Positions 13,736-20,620 of a stretch of 20,620 bases of DNA are shown piece by piece (position 1 is the first letter of the stretch; every line of letters starts with the position of its first letter). The notes beneath the pieces are model-generated. The model had not been told where the DNA came from and searched no databases. It was given only the letters and a program-made list of their open reading frames with translations. The stretch spans positions 1-20,620 of the forward strand of contig DERZ01000031.1 in NCBI GenBank assembly GCA_002361155.1. The letters run 5' to 3'. Source of the stretch: Porphyromonadaceae bacterium UBA3327. GTDB taxonomy: Bacteria; Bacteroidota; Bacteroidia; Bacteroidales; Muribaculaceae. A program made the position numbers and the translations under genes.

Positions 13736-14527
13736 TCAGAATGATGTGTATCTTGCCGATATTTCTTTCAGCCATTCGAGATCGTTGCCGACTGGTACGG
13801 AGCGGTCGATGGCCACAGGCACGACCGAGATGATGCCGTGACTCAGGCACCATTCGTCGGTAAGCTCGTTTTCCGGCTCTTCATTCTCGAATTTTCCGGT
13901 CAGCCAGTAAAATTTGTTGCCGTGCGGGTCGGTGTATTCCTTGTATTCGTCATTCCAGTGTCCTCGGCATGGTACGGCAAGCCGCATGTCGGCAGGGACG
14001 CTTCCGATGTCAGGCACATTTACATTCAGGCATATTCCCCGGGGAAGTCCCCGTTCAAGAATCATGGGCACGAGTGTGTCGATGGCGCGGAGGCATGGCG
14101 TGAAATCAGCATCGGGGGCATGGTCAGTGAGCGAAAATCCAACGGCCGGGATCCCGAACGCACATCCTTCCATCACCGCTCCCATCGTGCCGGAATACAG
14201 TACGTTGATTGACGCGTTAGAGCCGTGGTTGATTCCGGCCACCACCATGTCGGGCATCCGGTCCAGTATATGGTGCATCGACAGTTTGACGCAGTCCACC
14301 GGCGTGCCTCCCGCCTTATAGAGCTTTGCTCCGTGATAGTCATCGAGGCGCGTGACGTGAATCGGTCCGTTTACAGTGATTGCCATCGACTGCCCGCTGC
14401 GGGGAGCGTCGGGGCATACCGCCACCACATCTCCGTATGGCAGCAGTCTGTCTATCAACACGTGGAGTCCGGATGCCTGGTAGCTGTCGTCGTTGCTTAC
14501 CAGAATGAGCGGTCTTGGTTCTGTCAT
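13736..14527 (-). CDS. surE: 5'/3'-nucleotidase SurE
   Basis: A 263-residue metal-dependent phosphatase that hydrolyses nucleoside monophosphates (and, in the family, short polyphosphates) in the cytoplasm. The fold signature is clear: LILVSNDDSYQASG (7-20) with metal-binding Asp13 and Asp14, APRSGQSMAIT (41-51), YKAGGTPVDCVKLS (70-83), GINHGSN (98-104) with metal-site Asn100, and YSGTMGAVMEG (111-121). The usual NDDG motif reads NDDS here, with Ser15 where Gly is normal. Length is normal. Its ATG overlaps the stop of the preceding glycosyltransferase (ATGA), so the two are translationally coupled. It is the last gene of the leftward mtaB-GT-surE unit; the hairpin at 13688-13710 follows. Confidence 0.93.
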   Translation of the reverse strand: MTEPRPLILVSNDDSYQASGLHVLIDRLLPYGDVVAVCPDAPRSGQSMAITVNGPIHVTRLDDYHGAKLYKAGGTPVDCVKLSMHHILDRMPDMVVAGINHGSNASINVLYSGTMGAVMEGCAFGIPAVGFSLTDHAPDADFTPCLRAIDTLVPMILERGLPRGICLNVNVPDIGSVPADMRLAVPCRGHWNDEYKEYTDPHGNKFYWLTGKFENEEPENELTDEWCLSHGIISVVPVAIDRSVPVGNDLEWLKEISARYTSF

Positions 14528-15543
14528 AAATATATATCTTTTTTCGGTTTCAGTTTATTTTTTCCGAGGAGGTATCTTGACGCCACTGCGTAACGGTCCG
14601 TGCCGGGGAGTCTGGGAAATATGTCGTCGGCGGGCAGTTCACTGTAAGATTTCTTCATCTTCCGGAAATCGGAATGGGCGCGTAGTATGGCCCGGGCGTT
14701 CGGCATGTCGCCCTTCAATAAGAACAATCCGAAAGCCAGTGTGTCCGCAAGTCTGCGGAATAAAAGGATGCGTCTGCCTTTTTGTCGCGGAAGATTCTTG
14801 TGGAGCAGCAGGAGATTGTTCCGAAAGTTAAGGTACGTCTTTTCCGGATTCCCCTGATTGAGAGAGGCTCCGCCCACATGATAAACGGCTGAATCGCTGA
14901 TGGCCACCACCTTCAGTCCGGCGCGCCGTATCCTCACACATAAGTCTATCTCCTCCATGTGGGCGAAGAAGCTGGCGTCGAGTCCTCCCAGTCTGCGGTA
15001 GAGGGCCGAGGGCATGGCCATGCAGGCTCCTGAGGCCCAGGCCACCTCGAGGGGGGCTCCGTTGTATTGGCCTTCATCCCGCTCCAGTCTGTCGAAAAGA
15101 CGGCCGCGGCACCATGGATACCCGAGTGCGTCGATATATCCTCCGGCCGCACCTGCATACTCGAACGAGCTCCGGTCGCGGTAGCTGAGTATCTTGGGCT
15201 GCACGGCTCCGACTTCCGGATTGTTTTCCAGAAGGCCGAGCATCGGGCGCCACCAGCCCCGGGTCACCTCGACGTCGGAATTGAGCAGCACCACATAAGG
15301 ATAATCAAGAGCGGCCACCGCGCGGTTGTATCCTTCGGCAAATCCGAAATTCTCGCCTAACTCCAGCACCTTTACCTCCGGATGGTTCGCATGGATCCAG
15401 GCCACCGATCCGTCGGTCGAGCCGTTATCGGCCACTATCAGGTCGGCCTCGTCGCTTACGGTGTGCGCGGAAGCCGCCGGCAGAAATTCCTTCAGCAGCT
15501 GGATGCCGTTCCAATTTAGGATTATTACGCCAAGTTTCTTCAT
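14524..15543 (-). CDS. Family 2 glycosyltransferase, rhamnosyltransferase (WbbL)-like
   Basis: A 339-residue GT-A enzyme. It starts MKKLGVIILNWNGIQLLKEF, followed by VADNGSTDGSV (38-48), GFAEGYNRAV (67-76), and the metal-binding LLNSDVE (86-92). ASGACMAMPS (170-179) and MEEIDLCVRIRRAG (196-209), with the acidic pair expected of the catalytic base, complete the WbbL-type pattern. The C-terminal 100 residues are basic and lack a clear membrane helix, suggesting peripheral membrane attachment. The wording is typical of enzymes adding deoxyhexoses to surface polysaccharides, but the actual sugar is not determined by sequence. The start directly follows the mtaB stop (TAG then ATG) and its own stop overlaps the surE start, so it is embedded in the operon. 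Confidence 0.9.
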   Translation of the reverse strand: MKKLGVIILNWNGIQLLKEFLPAASAHTVSDEADLIVADNGSTDGSVAWIHANHPEVKVLELGENFGFAEGYNRAVAALDYPYVVLLNSDVEVTRGWWRPMLGLLENNPEVGAVQPKILSYRDRSSFEYAGAAGGYIDALGYPWCRGRLFDRLERDEGQYNGAPLEVAWASGACMAMPSALYRRLGGLDASFFAHMEEIDLCVRIRRAGLKVVAISDSAVYHVGGASLNQGNPEKTYLNFRNNLLLLHKNLPRQKGRRILLFRRLADTLAFGLFLLKGDMPNARAILRAHSDFRKMKKSYSELPADDIFPRLPGTDRYAVASRYLLGKNKLKPKKDIYL

Positions 15544-16842
15544 CTATTGTTCTTTGGAGAGGTTCTCCGGGGTTATTGTGATTCCGGTGACACGGTTGAT
15601 GTATTCCGGGTCGAAGGGCGCCTCGATTTTGATGTAGTTCTCGGTAAAGCCGTGCATCGGAGCGCCGGGACGTCCGGGATGTTCCCAGAGCACACGGGCT
15701 GCTTCTCCGATATGGCCGTTTACGAACGCGGCATGCTTCTTGTCGGAGAGTGCCGAGAGTCTCCCCGCGCGCAGATGCCTCTCACGTGGATCCACATTGT
15801 GTCCGATGGCGAGGGCTTTGGTGCCGGGGCGCTCGGAATATGGAAACACATGCAGACGCGTCACTGGCAGCGACCTGATAAAACTGTATGACCGTTCCCA
15901 TTCCTCGTCGGTCTCGCCGCGTGCCCCGGCTATTACATCGACTCCGATGAAAGCGTCAGGAATAAGCCGGCGGATCATGTCTATGCGCGATGCGAACAGG
16001 GCTGTGTCGTACCGGCGGTTCATCAGGCGTAGCACTGCATCGGAGCCTGACTGTAGCGGGATGTGGAAATGCGGCATGAATTTACGCGATTCTTCAGCAA
16101 TCCATCGGATCATTTCCTCCGAAAGCAGATTGGGCTCGATCGATGAGATGCGATAGCGTTCCACTCCTTCCACCGTGTCGAGAGCTTTCAGCAGGTCAAT
16201 CAGTCTTTCGCCCGAGTCGCGCCCGAAGTCTCCTATGTTTACTCCGGTGATGACAATCTCCTTCGCTCCTTCTGATGCGGCCTCGGCTGCGATGGCGGTG
16301 ATGTCGGCGATTTTGCCGGAACGGGAGCGCCCGCGGGCGTAAGGGATGGTGCAGTAGGTGCAGAAATAGTCGCAGCCATCCTGCACCTTGAGGAAATAGC
16401 GTGTGCGGTCGCCCCGCTCGCATGATGGACGGAATTCCTTTATCTCACGGAAGGGTGTGACCTCCACAAGTTGGCAGCGTTCAGCGAGCCATCGGTCGAT
16501 ATAGCGTGTGATCAGCAGCTTCTCGTTGCTTCCGAGCACCATGTCGACACCCTCGATTGCCGCCACCTCCTCCGGCTTAAGCTGTGCGTAACAGCCGGTG
16601 GCCACGATTGTCGCCCCGGGCCATTCACGCGCCAGCCGGCGCAGAAGCTGCCGACCTTTCTTGTCGGCCATCTCTGTGACCGAACAGGTGTTCACCACTA
16701 TAAGATCCGGACGCTCGCCTTCGGCGGCACGCTCCACTCCTCGCTCCGACAGCAGTTTGCCGATGGTGGAGGTTTCCGAAAAATTCAGCTTGCATCCCAG
16801 CGTGTGGAACGCCGCTTTTAGATGTCTTGTCTTTTTTTCCAT
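15544..16842 (-). CDS. mtaB: tRNA (N6-threonylcarbamoyladenosine(37)-C2)-methylthiotransferase MtaB
   Basis: A 432-residue radical-SAM enzyme that converts t6A37 to ms2t6A37 in tRNAs reading ANN codons. The N-terminal methylthiotransferase domain has the three cluster cysteines Cys17 (TLGCKLNFSET), Cys53 (NTCSVTEMADKK) and Cys84 (GCYAQLKPEEV). The radical-SAM cluster is CDYFCTYC (Cys157, Cys161, Cys164) followed by IPYARGRSRS. SIEPNLLSEEM, HIPLQSGSD and GVDVIAGARGETDEE are the expected later motifs, and a TRAM-type RNA-binding tail ends the protein. The CxxxCxxC spacing and the TLGCKLN wording distinguish it from MiaB and RimO. It is first in the leftward mtaB-GT-surE unit with its own promoter (16867-16874). 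Confidence 0.94.
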   Translation of the reverse strand: MEKKTRHLKAAFHTLGCKLNFSETSTIGKLLSERGVERAAEGERPDLIVVNTCSVTEMADKKGRQLLRRLAREWPGATIVATGCYAQLKPEEVAAIEGVDMVLGSNEKLLITRYIDRWLAERCQLVEVTPFREIKEFRPSCERGDRTRYFLKVQDGCDYFCTYCTIPYARGRSRSGKIADITAIAAEAASEGAKEIVITGVNIGDFGRDSGERLIDLLKALDTVEGVERYRISSIEPNLLSEEMIRWIAEESRKFMPHFHIPLQSGSDAVLRLMNRRYDTALFASRIDMIRRLIPDAFIGVDVIAGARGETDEEWERSYSFIRSLPVTRLHVFPYSERPGTKALAIGHNVDPRERHLRAGRLSALSDKKHAAFVNGHIGEAARVLWEHPGRPGAPMHGFTENYIKIEAPFDPEYINRVTGITITPENLSKEQ

Positions 16843-16866
16843 GTCGCGGTGTTGCGCAAAATGTTA

Positions 16867-16874
16867 CAAAATTA
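16867..16874 (-). promoter_or_regulatory. Predicted -7 box for mtaB
   Basis: Minus strand TAATTTTG, 25 nt before the mtaB start. The nearest upstream TTTG is 24 nt away, slightly longer than ideal. Predicted start is near 16860. Confidence 0.5.
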
Positions 16875-16949
16875 ATAAGAATTCCCTTTATATAGGTGCA
16901 AAATGCGAAAAAAAAGAGGATAATACTTGACAATGCCCCCTTTGATGTA

Positions 16950-17029
16950 TTAACTTTGCATTCGGAAAGCGTACGAGTTGCGCTGAAATTTAACTTTGCA
17001 TCCCTAAGCGCACGAGTTGCGCTGAAACA
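16950..17029 (+). promoter_or_regulatory. Tandemly duplicated promoter/dyad unit in front of ftsX
   Basis: TAACTTTG occurs at 16951-16958 and 16991-16998, and each copy is followed by a dyad. Dyad one is AGCGTA-cgagt-TGCGCT (16968-16984); dyad two is AGCGCA-cgagt-TGCGCT (17007-17023). The single change leaves a G-U pair in RNA. The unit period is 39-40 bp. Copy one has TTGA 20 nt upstream (16927-16930), so it is the likely active promoter; copy two lacks a good -33. The second dyad ends 8 nt before the ftsX start codon. Confidence 0.65.
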
Positions 17030-17031
17030 AT

Positions 17032-17910
17032 ATGAAAGAGAACAAGGAGGTAAAAATCTCTTATTGGGCCGCGCATCTCACCACGATAGTCAGCGTCACG
17101 CTGGTGCTGTTGCTGGTGGGGATCATAGCGCTTATATGGCTGAGTGCCGACACGGAGACACGCCGTCTGCGCGAGCGGATAGAGTTGTCGGTGGTGATGG
17201 CCGACAGTATTCCCGATACGATGGCCAAAGAACTCGCCGGCCGCATCGCCGGGCAACCCTATTGCAGTTCGGTGACATTTGTGAGCAAGGATCAGGCGTT
17301 GCGCAACTGGACCGAGGATACAGGCGAGAATCTCGAGGAACTTTTCGGTGTCAATCCGCTGAGTCCCGAGGTGAACTTCTATGTCAGGGCCGAATATGCG
17401 TCTGTCGGCGAGATAGCTAAAATCAGGAAGAGTCTCGAGGCGGTGCCCGGCGTGGCCTCGGTGGCAGCTCCCGATGCCTCCATGGTGGAGGCCATGAACC
17501 GCAACATATCGTCGCTGACGTTCATTCTGGGCGCCGTGGCGGTGATCATGCTGGTGATTTCGTTCGTGCTTATAAACAACACCGTGCATCTCACCATCTA
17601 TTCCCGGCGGTTTTCGATCCATACGATGCAGCTCGTCGGCGCCACCGACGGATTTATCCGGCGCCCGATAGTGATGAACAACATGCTTTGCGGACTTGTC
17701 TCGGGGGCGCTTGCAGCCGGAATACTCGCCCTGTCGCTCTGGGCGGCCCGCAGTGGAAATGTGTTCGATATCGCCTCGTTTATCTCGTGGCCTGAACTTT
17801 CATTCGTGGCTGGAGGACTCCTGCTTCTCGGAATGCTGCTCTGCGCACTTGCTGCCATGATAGCCTCCAGCAGATATCTTAAGAAAGATTACGACGAGCT
17901 TTTCAGATGA
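17032..17910 (+). CDS. ftsX: Cell division protein FtsX
   Basis: A 292-residue inner-membrane subunit of the FtsEX complex, which links ATP hydrolysis by FtsE to activation of peptidoglycan hydrolases at the division site. Topology is standard: one N-terminal helix (about 16-37), a periplasmic domain (about 38-160) containing VTFVSKDQALRNW (81-93) and VNPLSPEVNFYV (107-118), then three helices (about 162-184, 214-237, 258-281). The cytoplasmic loop YSRRFSIHTMQLVGATDGFI (190-209) is the coupling segment typical of FtsX. No ftsE is in this window, as is common for Bacteroidetes where ftsX is encoded away from it. It is first in a rightward run with the DUF3098 gene, uppP, truB and queA. Confidence 0.93.
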   Translation: MKENKEVKISYWAAHLTTIVSVTLVLLLVGIIALIWLSADTETRRLRERIELSVVMADSIPDTMAKELAGRIAGQPYCSSVTFVSKDQALRNWTEDTGENLEELFGVNPLSPEVNFYVRAEYASVGEIAKIRKSLEAVPGVASVAAPDASMVEAMNRNISSLTFILGAVAVIMLVISFVLINNTVHLTIYSRRFSIHTMQLVGATDGFIRRPIVMNNMLCGLVSGALAAGILALSLWAARSGNVFDIASFISWPELSFVAGGLLLLGMLLCALAAMIASSRYLKKDYDELFR

Positions 17911-17992
17911 CTTGATGATTGCCTTGCCAGGGCGACAATGCCTGTGTGATCCGTGAATTTTTAATTAACGTAAATTAATTTAGACAAATTCA

Positions 17993-18331
17993 ATGTCAGG
18001 ATTTTTCGATTTTTCAAACAATGACATAAAAAAAGTGTCCCGGAGAGACCGTCCTTTCGCCAAAACCAATTTCATGATGATGGCGGGGTGTCTCTTCATG
18101 ATAGTACTCGGTTTTATACTCATGAGTGGTGGCGGGTCCGACGATCCCGACGTATTCAATCCCGAGATATTCAGCACGCGCCGTATCGTTGTGGGGCCGA
18201 CAATCACATTCCTCGGCTTTCTGCTGATGGCGTTTGCCATTATATGGACTCCACGTGGCGAGCGTGACAGGACCGGCCGGGAGACGGACCACTCTGTCGA
18301 CGAGAAATCTGAAAACAACAATCCCGCGTAA
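17993..18331 (+). CDS. DUF3098 family small membrane protein
   Basis: A 112-residue protein with an N-terminal cytoplasmic segment (DRPFAKTNFMMMAGC) entering a first helix (about 28-44), a short loop with GGGSDDPDVFNPEIFSTRR, a second helix (about 66-84) and a polar, charged tail rich in Arg, Asp and Asn. This is the Bacteroidetes DUF3098 layout. Function is unknown. Its conserved place between ftsX and uppP suggests a role around envelope biogenesis or division, but that rests only on position. It starts 82 nt after ftsX in an A/T-rich gap containing the palindrome TAAATTAATTTA (17971-17982) and ends 3 nt before uppP. Confidence 0.85.
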   Translation: MSGFFDFSNNDIKKVSRRDRPFAKTNFMMMAGCLFMIVLGFILMSGGGSDDPDVFNPEIFSTRRIVVGPTITFLGFLLMAFAIIWTPRGERDRTGRETDHSVDEKSENNNPA

Positions 18332-18334
18332 ATT

Positions 18335-19174
18335 ATGGAATGGTTAGATGCTCTTGTTCTGGGTATAATTCAGGGACTTACGGAATATCTTCCGGTAAGT
18401 TCGAGCGGTCATCTCGAGATATTCAAACAGATTCTCGGAGTGGATCTGCCGGATGACCAGAATCTTCAGTTCAACGTTGTGGTTCATGCGGCCACGGTAT
18501 GCTCCACTCTGGTGGTGCTCTGGCCCATGTTCTCGAAGCTCTGCAGAAGTTTCTTCACATTCCGTCGCGACGCCGATTTCTACTATGTGTGCAAGATTCT
18601 GGTGTCGTGTATTCCGGTTGCTATAGTGGGATTCTGTTTCAAGGATTATGTGGAACGTATATTCGGCTCCGGATTGTTCATAGTGGGCGTATGCCTCTGC
18701 GTTACGGCCGCTCTTCTTTTCTTTGCTCATGTAAGCGACCTCCGTGCCGCGCGCAACGGCGCCATGCGCGTCGAACCAGCCTCGCGTGGCCGCGACATCA
18801 CATGGTGGGACGCGCTGATAATCGGCTGTGCCCAGGCCGTCGCCGTGCTGCCGGGCCTTAGCCGCTCCGGTTCGACCATTGCCACCGGTATCCTTCTTGG
18901 CGACCGTCGCGACAAGGTGGCTTCCTTCTCGTTCCTTATGGTCATCATACCGATTCTCGGAGAATCGCTGCTTGATCTCAAGGATATGCTTTCGCCCGCT
19001 TATGCGGCGGAGACGCAGACCGGTGTGCTGGCTCTTGCGGTAGGATTCGTGTCTGCCTTTGTGGTGGGATGCGCTGCCTGCAGCTGGATGCTGAATCTCG
19101 TGAAGAAGGGAAAACTCGTCTGGTTCGCGATCTACTGCGTGCTGATGGGTGTGATCTGTATGTTATGGCAATAA
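18335..19174 (+). CDS. uppP: Undecaprenyl-diphosphatase
   Basis: A 279-residue polytopic membrane enzyme that dephosphorylates undecaprenyl pyrophosphate to recycle the carrier lipid used for peptidoglycan and surface glycans; loss or excess changes bacitracin sensitivity in this family. The two signature loops are intact: QGLTEYLPVSSSGHLE (13-28) and the phosphate-binding PGLSRSGSTIATG (173-185). Several hydrophobic helices surround them (around 45-64, 87-105, 113-131, 158-172, 197-212 and two at the C-terminus). Length is typical. It begins 3 nt after the DUF3098 stop and its TAA is followed within 16 nt by the truB start, so the genes are tightly linked. Confidence 0.95.
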   Translation: MEWLDALVLGIIQGLTEYLPVSSSGHLEIFKQILGVDLPDDQNLQFNVVVHAATVCSTLVVLWPMFSKLCRSFFTFRRDADFYYVCKILVSCIPVAIVGFCFKDYVERIFGSGLFIVGVCLCVTAALLFFAHVSDLRAARNGAMRVEPASRGRDITWWDALIIGCAQAVAVLPGLSRSGSTIATGILLGDRRDKVASFSFLMVIIPILGESLLDLKDMLSPAYAAETQTGVLALAVGFVSAFVVGCAACSWMLNLVKKGKLVWFAIYCVLMGVICMLWQ

Positions 19175-19190
19175 TGTGACAAGAAAAGGA

Positions 19191-19904
19191 ATGGATTTCA
19201 TATCGGGAGAGATCATAGGAATCGACAAGCCTCTGGGCTGGACATCGTTCGATGCGGTGAAACGTCTCCGTGGAGCGCTGCAGAGGCGATTGAATGTCAG
19301 GAAGTTCAAGGTAGGCCATGCCGGTACCCTGGATCCGCTTGCCACCGGAGTGCTGGTGGTGTGTACCGGGCGTGCCACCAAGCGTATCGACGAGCTGCAG
19401 AACGGCACCAAGGAATACATAGCCGAGATTCGGCTTGGGGCCACCACGCCGAGTTTCGACCTGGAGACCGAAATCGATGCCATCTATCCGTGGGAGCACA
19501 TCGATGAAGATCAGGTGCGGGGTGTGCTTCCTGCATTTACCGGTCGGGTGATGCAGGTGCCTCCGGTGTTTTCGGCAGTGAAGGTCGATGGCAAACGCGC
19601 CTATAAGTTCGCGCGGAAGGGACAGGAGGTAGAGATAAAGGCCAAGCCGCTCGAGATAAGCAAGATTGAGTTGCTGGATCTGGAGGGAGACAAGCTTATT
19701 CTGAGGGTGGTTTGCAGCAAGGGTACGTATATCCGGGCGTTGGCGCGGGACATCGGCGTCGCTCTCGGTTCGGGAGCGCATCTGACCGCCTTGCGCCGTA
19801 CCCGGGTCGGTGACATTCCCGTCGAAGAATGTCTCTCTCTCGACAAGGCTATAGAAATGATAGAATCCTGTCCGCTGGAATTCCCGGAAGGATATCAGGA
19901 GTGA
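19191..19904 (+). CDS. truB: tRNA pseudouridine(55) synthase
   Basis: A 237-residue enzyme that isomerises U55 in the T-loop of most tRNAs. Motifs: IIGIDKPLGWTSFDAVKRLR (8-27), the catalytic VGHAGTLDPLATGVLVVCTG (41-60) with Asp48, KEYIAEIRLGATTPSFD (near 75-91), and CSKGTYIRALARDIG near residue 180 with the Tyr and Arg of the active-site floor. I use the ATG at 19191 (MDFISGEIIG), which gives the usual N-terminus in this order; a GTG at 19176, directly behind the uppP stop, is in frame and would add five residues. It is in the rightward run with uppP and queA. Confidence 0.95.
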   Translation: MDFISGEIIGIDKPLGWTSFDAVKRLRGALQRRLNVRKFKVGHAGTLDPLATGVLVVCTGRATKRIDELQNGTKEYIAEIRLGATTPSFDLETEIDAIYPWEHIDEDQVRGVLPAFTGRVMQVPPVFSAVKVDGKRAYKFARKGQEVEIKAKPLEISKIELLDLEGDKLILRVVCSKGTYIRALARDIGVALGSGAHLTALRRTRVGDIPVEECLSLDKAIEMIESCPLEFPEGYQE

Positions 19905-19910
19905 AAATCT

Positions 19911-19926
19911 GCCGCACGTGTGCGGC
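19911..19926 (+). promoter_or_regulatory. Hairpin between truB and queA
   Basis: GCCGCA-CGTG-TGCGGC, a perfect 6-bp stem in the 39-nt gap. No T-run follows, so it is more likely an mRNA processing or stability element than a terminator. Confidence 0.35.
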
Positions 19927-19943
19927 GACAGAATACAATAATT

Positions 19944-20620
19944 ATGAAACTGTCTCAATTCAAATTCAAACTCCCGGAGGAACGCATAGCTCTTTATCCT
20001 TCGGAAAACAGAGACGAAAGCCGTCTGATGGTGGTTGATGCCAAAACCGGTGAAATCAGCCATCATATATTCAAGGAAATAATAAACCTCTTTGATGAGG
20101 GTGATGTGATGGTGTTCAACGACACCAAGGTGTTCCCGGCCCGGCTTTACGGCAACAAGGAGAAGACCGGAGCCTGCATAGAGGTGTTCTTGCTCCGCGA
20201 ACTCAATGCCGAGCACAAGTTATGGGATGTGCTGGTGGAACCCGCAAGAAAGATAAGAATTGGCAATAAATTATATTTCGGAGAGGATGACTCGCTGGTG
20301 GCCGAGGTGATAGACAACACCACGTCGCGCGGCCGTACGCTGCGTTTTCTGTACGACGGTCCGCATGATGAGTTCAAGCAGACTCTCTATTCCATGGGAG
20401 AGATGCCTATTCCCGAGTATATACGACGCAAATCAGAGCAGCTCGACATGGAGCGCTACCAGTGTATTTATGCGCGCAACGAGGGGGCGGTGATGGCTCC
20501 CGCCGCCGGAATGCATTTCAGTCGTGAGTTGATGAAGCGTCTGGAAATAAAGGGAGTGGACCGCGGATTTCTCACCCTGCACTCCGGGCGTGGCAATTTC
20601 AAGGAGATAGACGTGGAGGA
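19944..20620 (+). CDS. queA: S-adenosylmethionine:tRNA ribosyltransferase-isomerase, 3' end outside the window
   Basis: The first 225 codons are visible. QueA transfers the ribosyl part of S-adenosylmethionine to preQ1 in the wobble position of tRNAs with GUN anticodons, forming epoxyqueuosine. The start reads [20 protein letters not shown], followed by [10 protein letters not shown] (23-32), [17 protein letters not shown] (54-70), [12 protein letters not shown] (151-162) and [17 protein letters not shown] (181-197), which is the Bacteroidetes version of the VAAPTAGLHF signature. [10 protein letters not shown] (210-219) corresponds to the usual LHVGLGTF loop. The start at 19944 follows an A/T-rich stretch. 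It lies 39 nt after truB. Confidence 0.95.
   Translation, partial: MKLSQFKFKLPEERIALYPSENRDESRLMVVDAKTGEISHHIFKEIINLFDEGDVMVFNDTKVFPARLYGNKEKTGACIEVFLLRELNAEHKLWDVLVEPARKIRIGNKLYFGEDDSLVAEVIDNTTSRGRTLRFLYDGPHDEFKQTLYSMGEMPIPEYIRRKSEQLDMERYQCIYARNEGAVMAPAAGMHFSRELMKRLEIKGVDRGFLTLHSGRGNFKEIDVE

Noticed and set aside
13445..13744. 99-codon rightward frame in the surE-murF gap
   Set aside because: It is antisense to the small-RNA locus and its promoter, runs into surE, and its sequence follows the hairpins rather than a protein pattern.
16896..17420. 174-codon rightward frame overlapping the ftsX start
   Set aside because: It overlaps ftsX in another frame and includes the duplicated promoter units.
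17971..17982. Palindrome TAAATTAATTTA before the DUF3098 gene as an operator
   Set aside because: It is in very A/T-rich DNA where such palindromes arise easily, and there is no second copy or promoter context.
18978..20216. 412-codon leftward open frame opposite uppP end, truB and queA start
   Set aside because: It covers three well-supported genes and has no family-like sequence.

Overview
This window reads as chromosomal DNA of a Bacteroidales bacterium, most likely a moderately G+C-rich Muribaculaceae-like gut species; the family level is inference. Three things point there. Intergenic regions repeatedly carry the Bacteroidetes promoter motif TAnnTTTG, in the best cases with TTTG 20-21 nt upstream. 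Start codons lack obvious Shine-Dalgarno sequences. The gene content is typical of the order: a fused MurF-Alr, DUF4831, DUF3098, and the run ftsX-DUF3098-uppP-truB-queA. Most of the window is core metabolism, cell envelope and tRNA modification.

Layout. Positions 1-1403 hold a leftward unit: a long structured leader with a terminator-like element, a candidate 46-codon ORF, a small membrane protein with an acidic Tyr/Asp/His-rich tail, and an AlbA_2 (Schlafen-like) protein cut by the window edge. Positions 1404-1900 have no intact gene. They hold a decayed excisionase-like zinc-finger gene and a strong GTATAC palindrome, so this looks like the scar of a mobile element. Positions 1979-5202 hold three glycosyltransferases: a GT-A enzyme, a convergent GT-B-like enzyme, and a polyprenyl-phosphate sugar transferase. 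Positions 5349-10686 run rightward: class II aldolase (fba), the NAD(P)HX repair enzyme (nnr), a DUF4831 lipoprotein-sized exported protein, then xseA and xseB. Convergent to xseB, only 5 nt away, is the murF-alr fusion (10692-13166).

Positions 13167-13735 are non-coding by protein criteria but contain the most interesting object here. On the minus strand a canonical promoter lies about 230 nt upstream of a clean intrinsic terminator, with stable hairpins between them. This is a good candidate for an independent small RNA that I cannot assign to a known family. Upstream of it lies the leftward mtaB-glycosyltransferase-surE operon (13736-16842). The intergenic region at 16843-17031 has divergent promoters. 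The ftsX side carries a roughly 40-bp tandem duplication of a promoter -10-like box (called -7 in Bacteroides) plus a dyad.

Positions 17032-20620 are ftsX, a DUF3098 membrane protein, uppP, truB and the start of queA, all rightward. These link division-site peptidoglycan hydrolase control, undecaprenyl carrier recycling and tRNA modification.

The peptidoglycan theme (murF-alr, uppP, ftsX) and the lipid-linked glycan theme (three or four glycosyltransferases, UppP) share the undecaprenyl carrier pool. The tRNA theme is mtaB, truB and queA. I see no CRISPR array, tRNA, rRNA, intact transposase or recognised defence operon.
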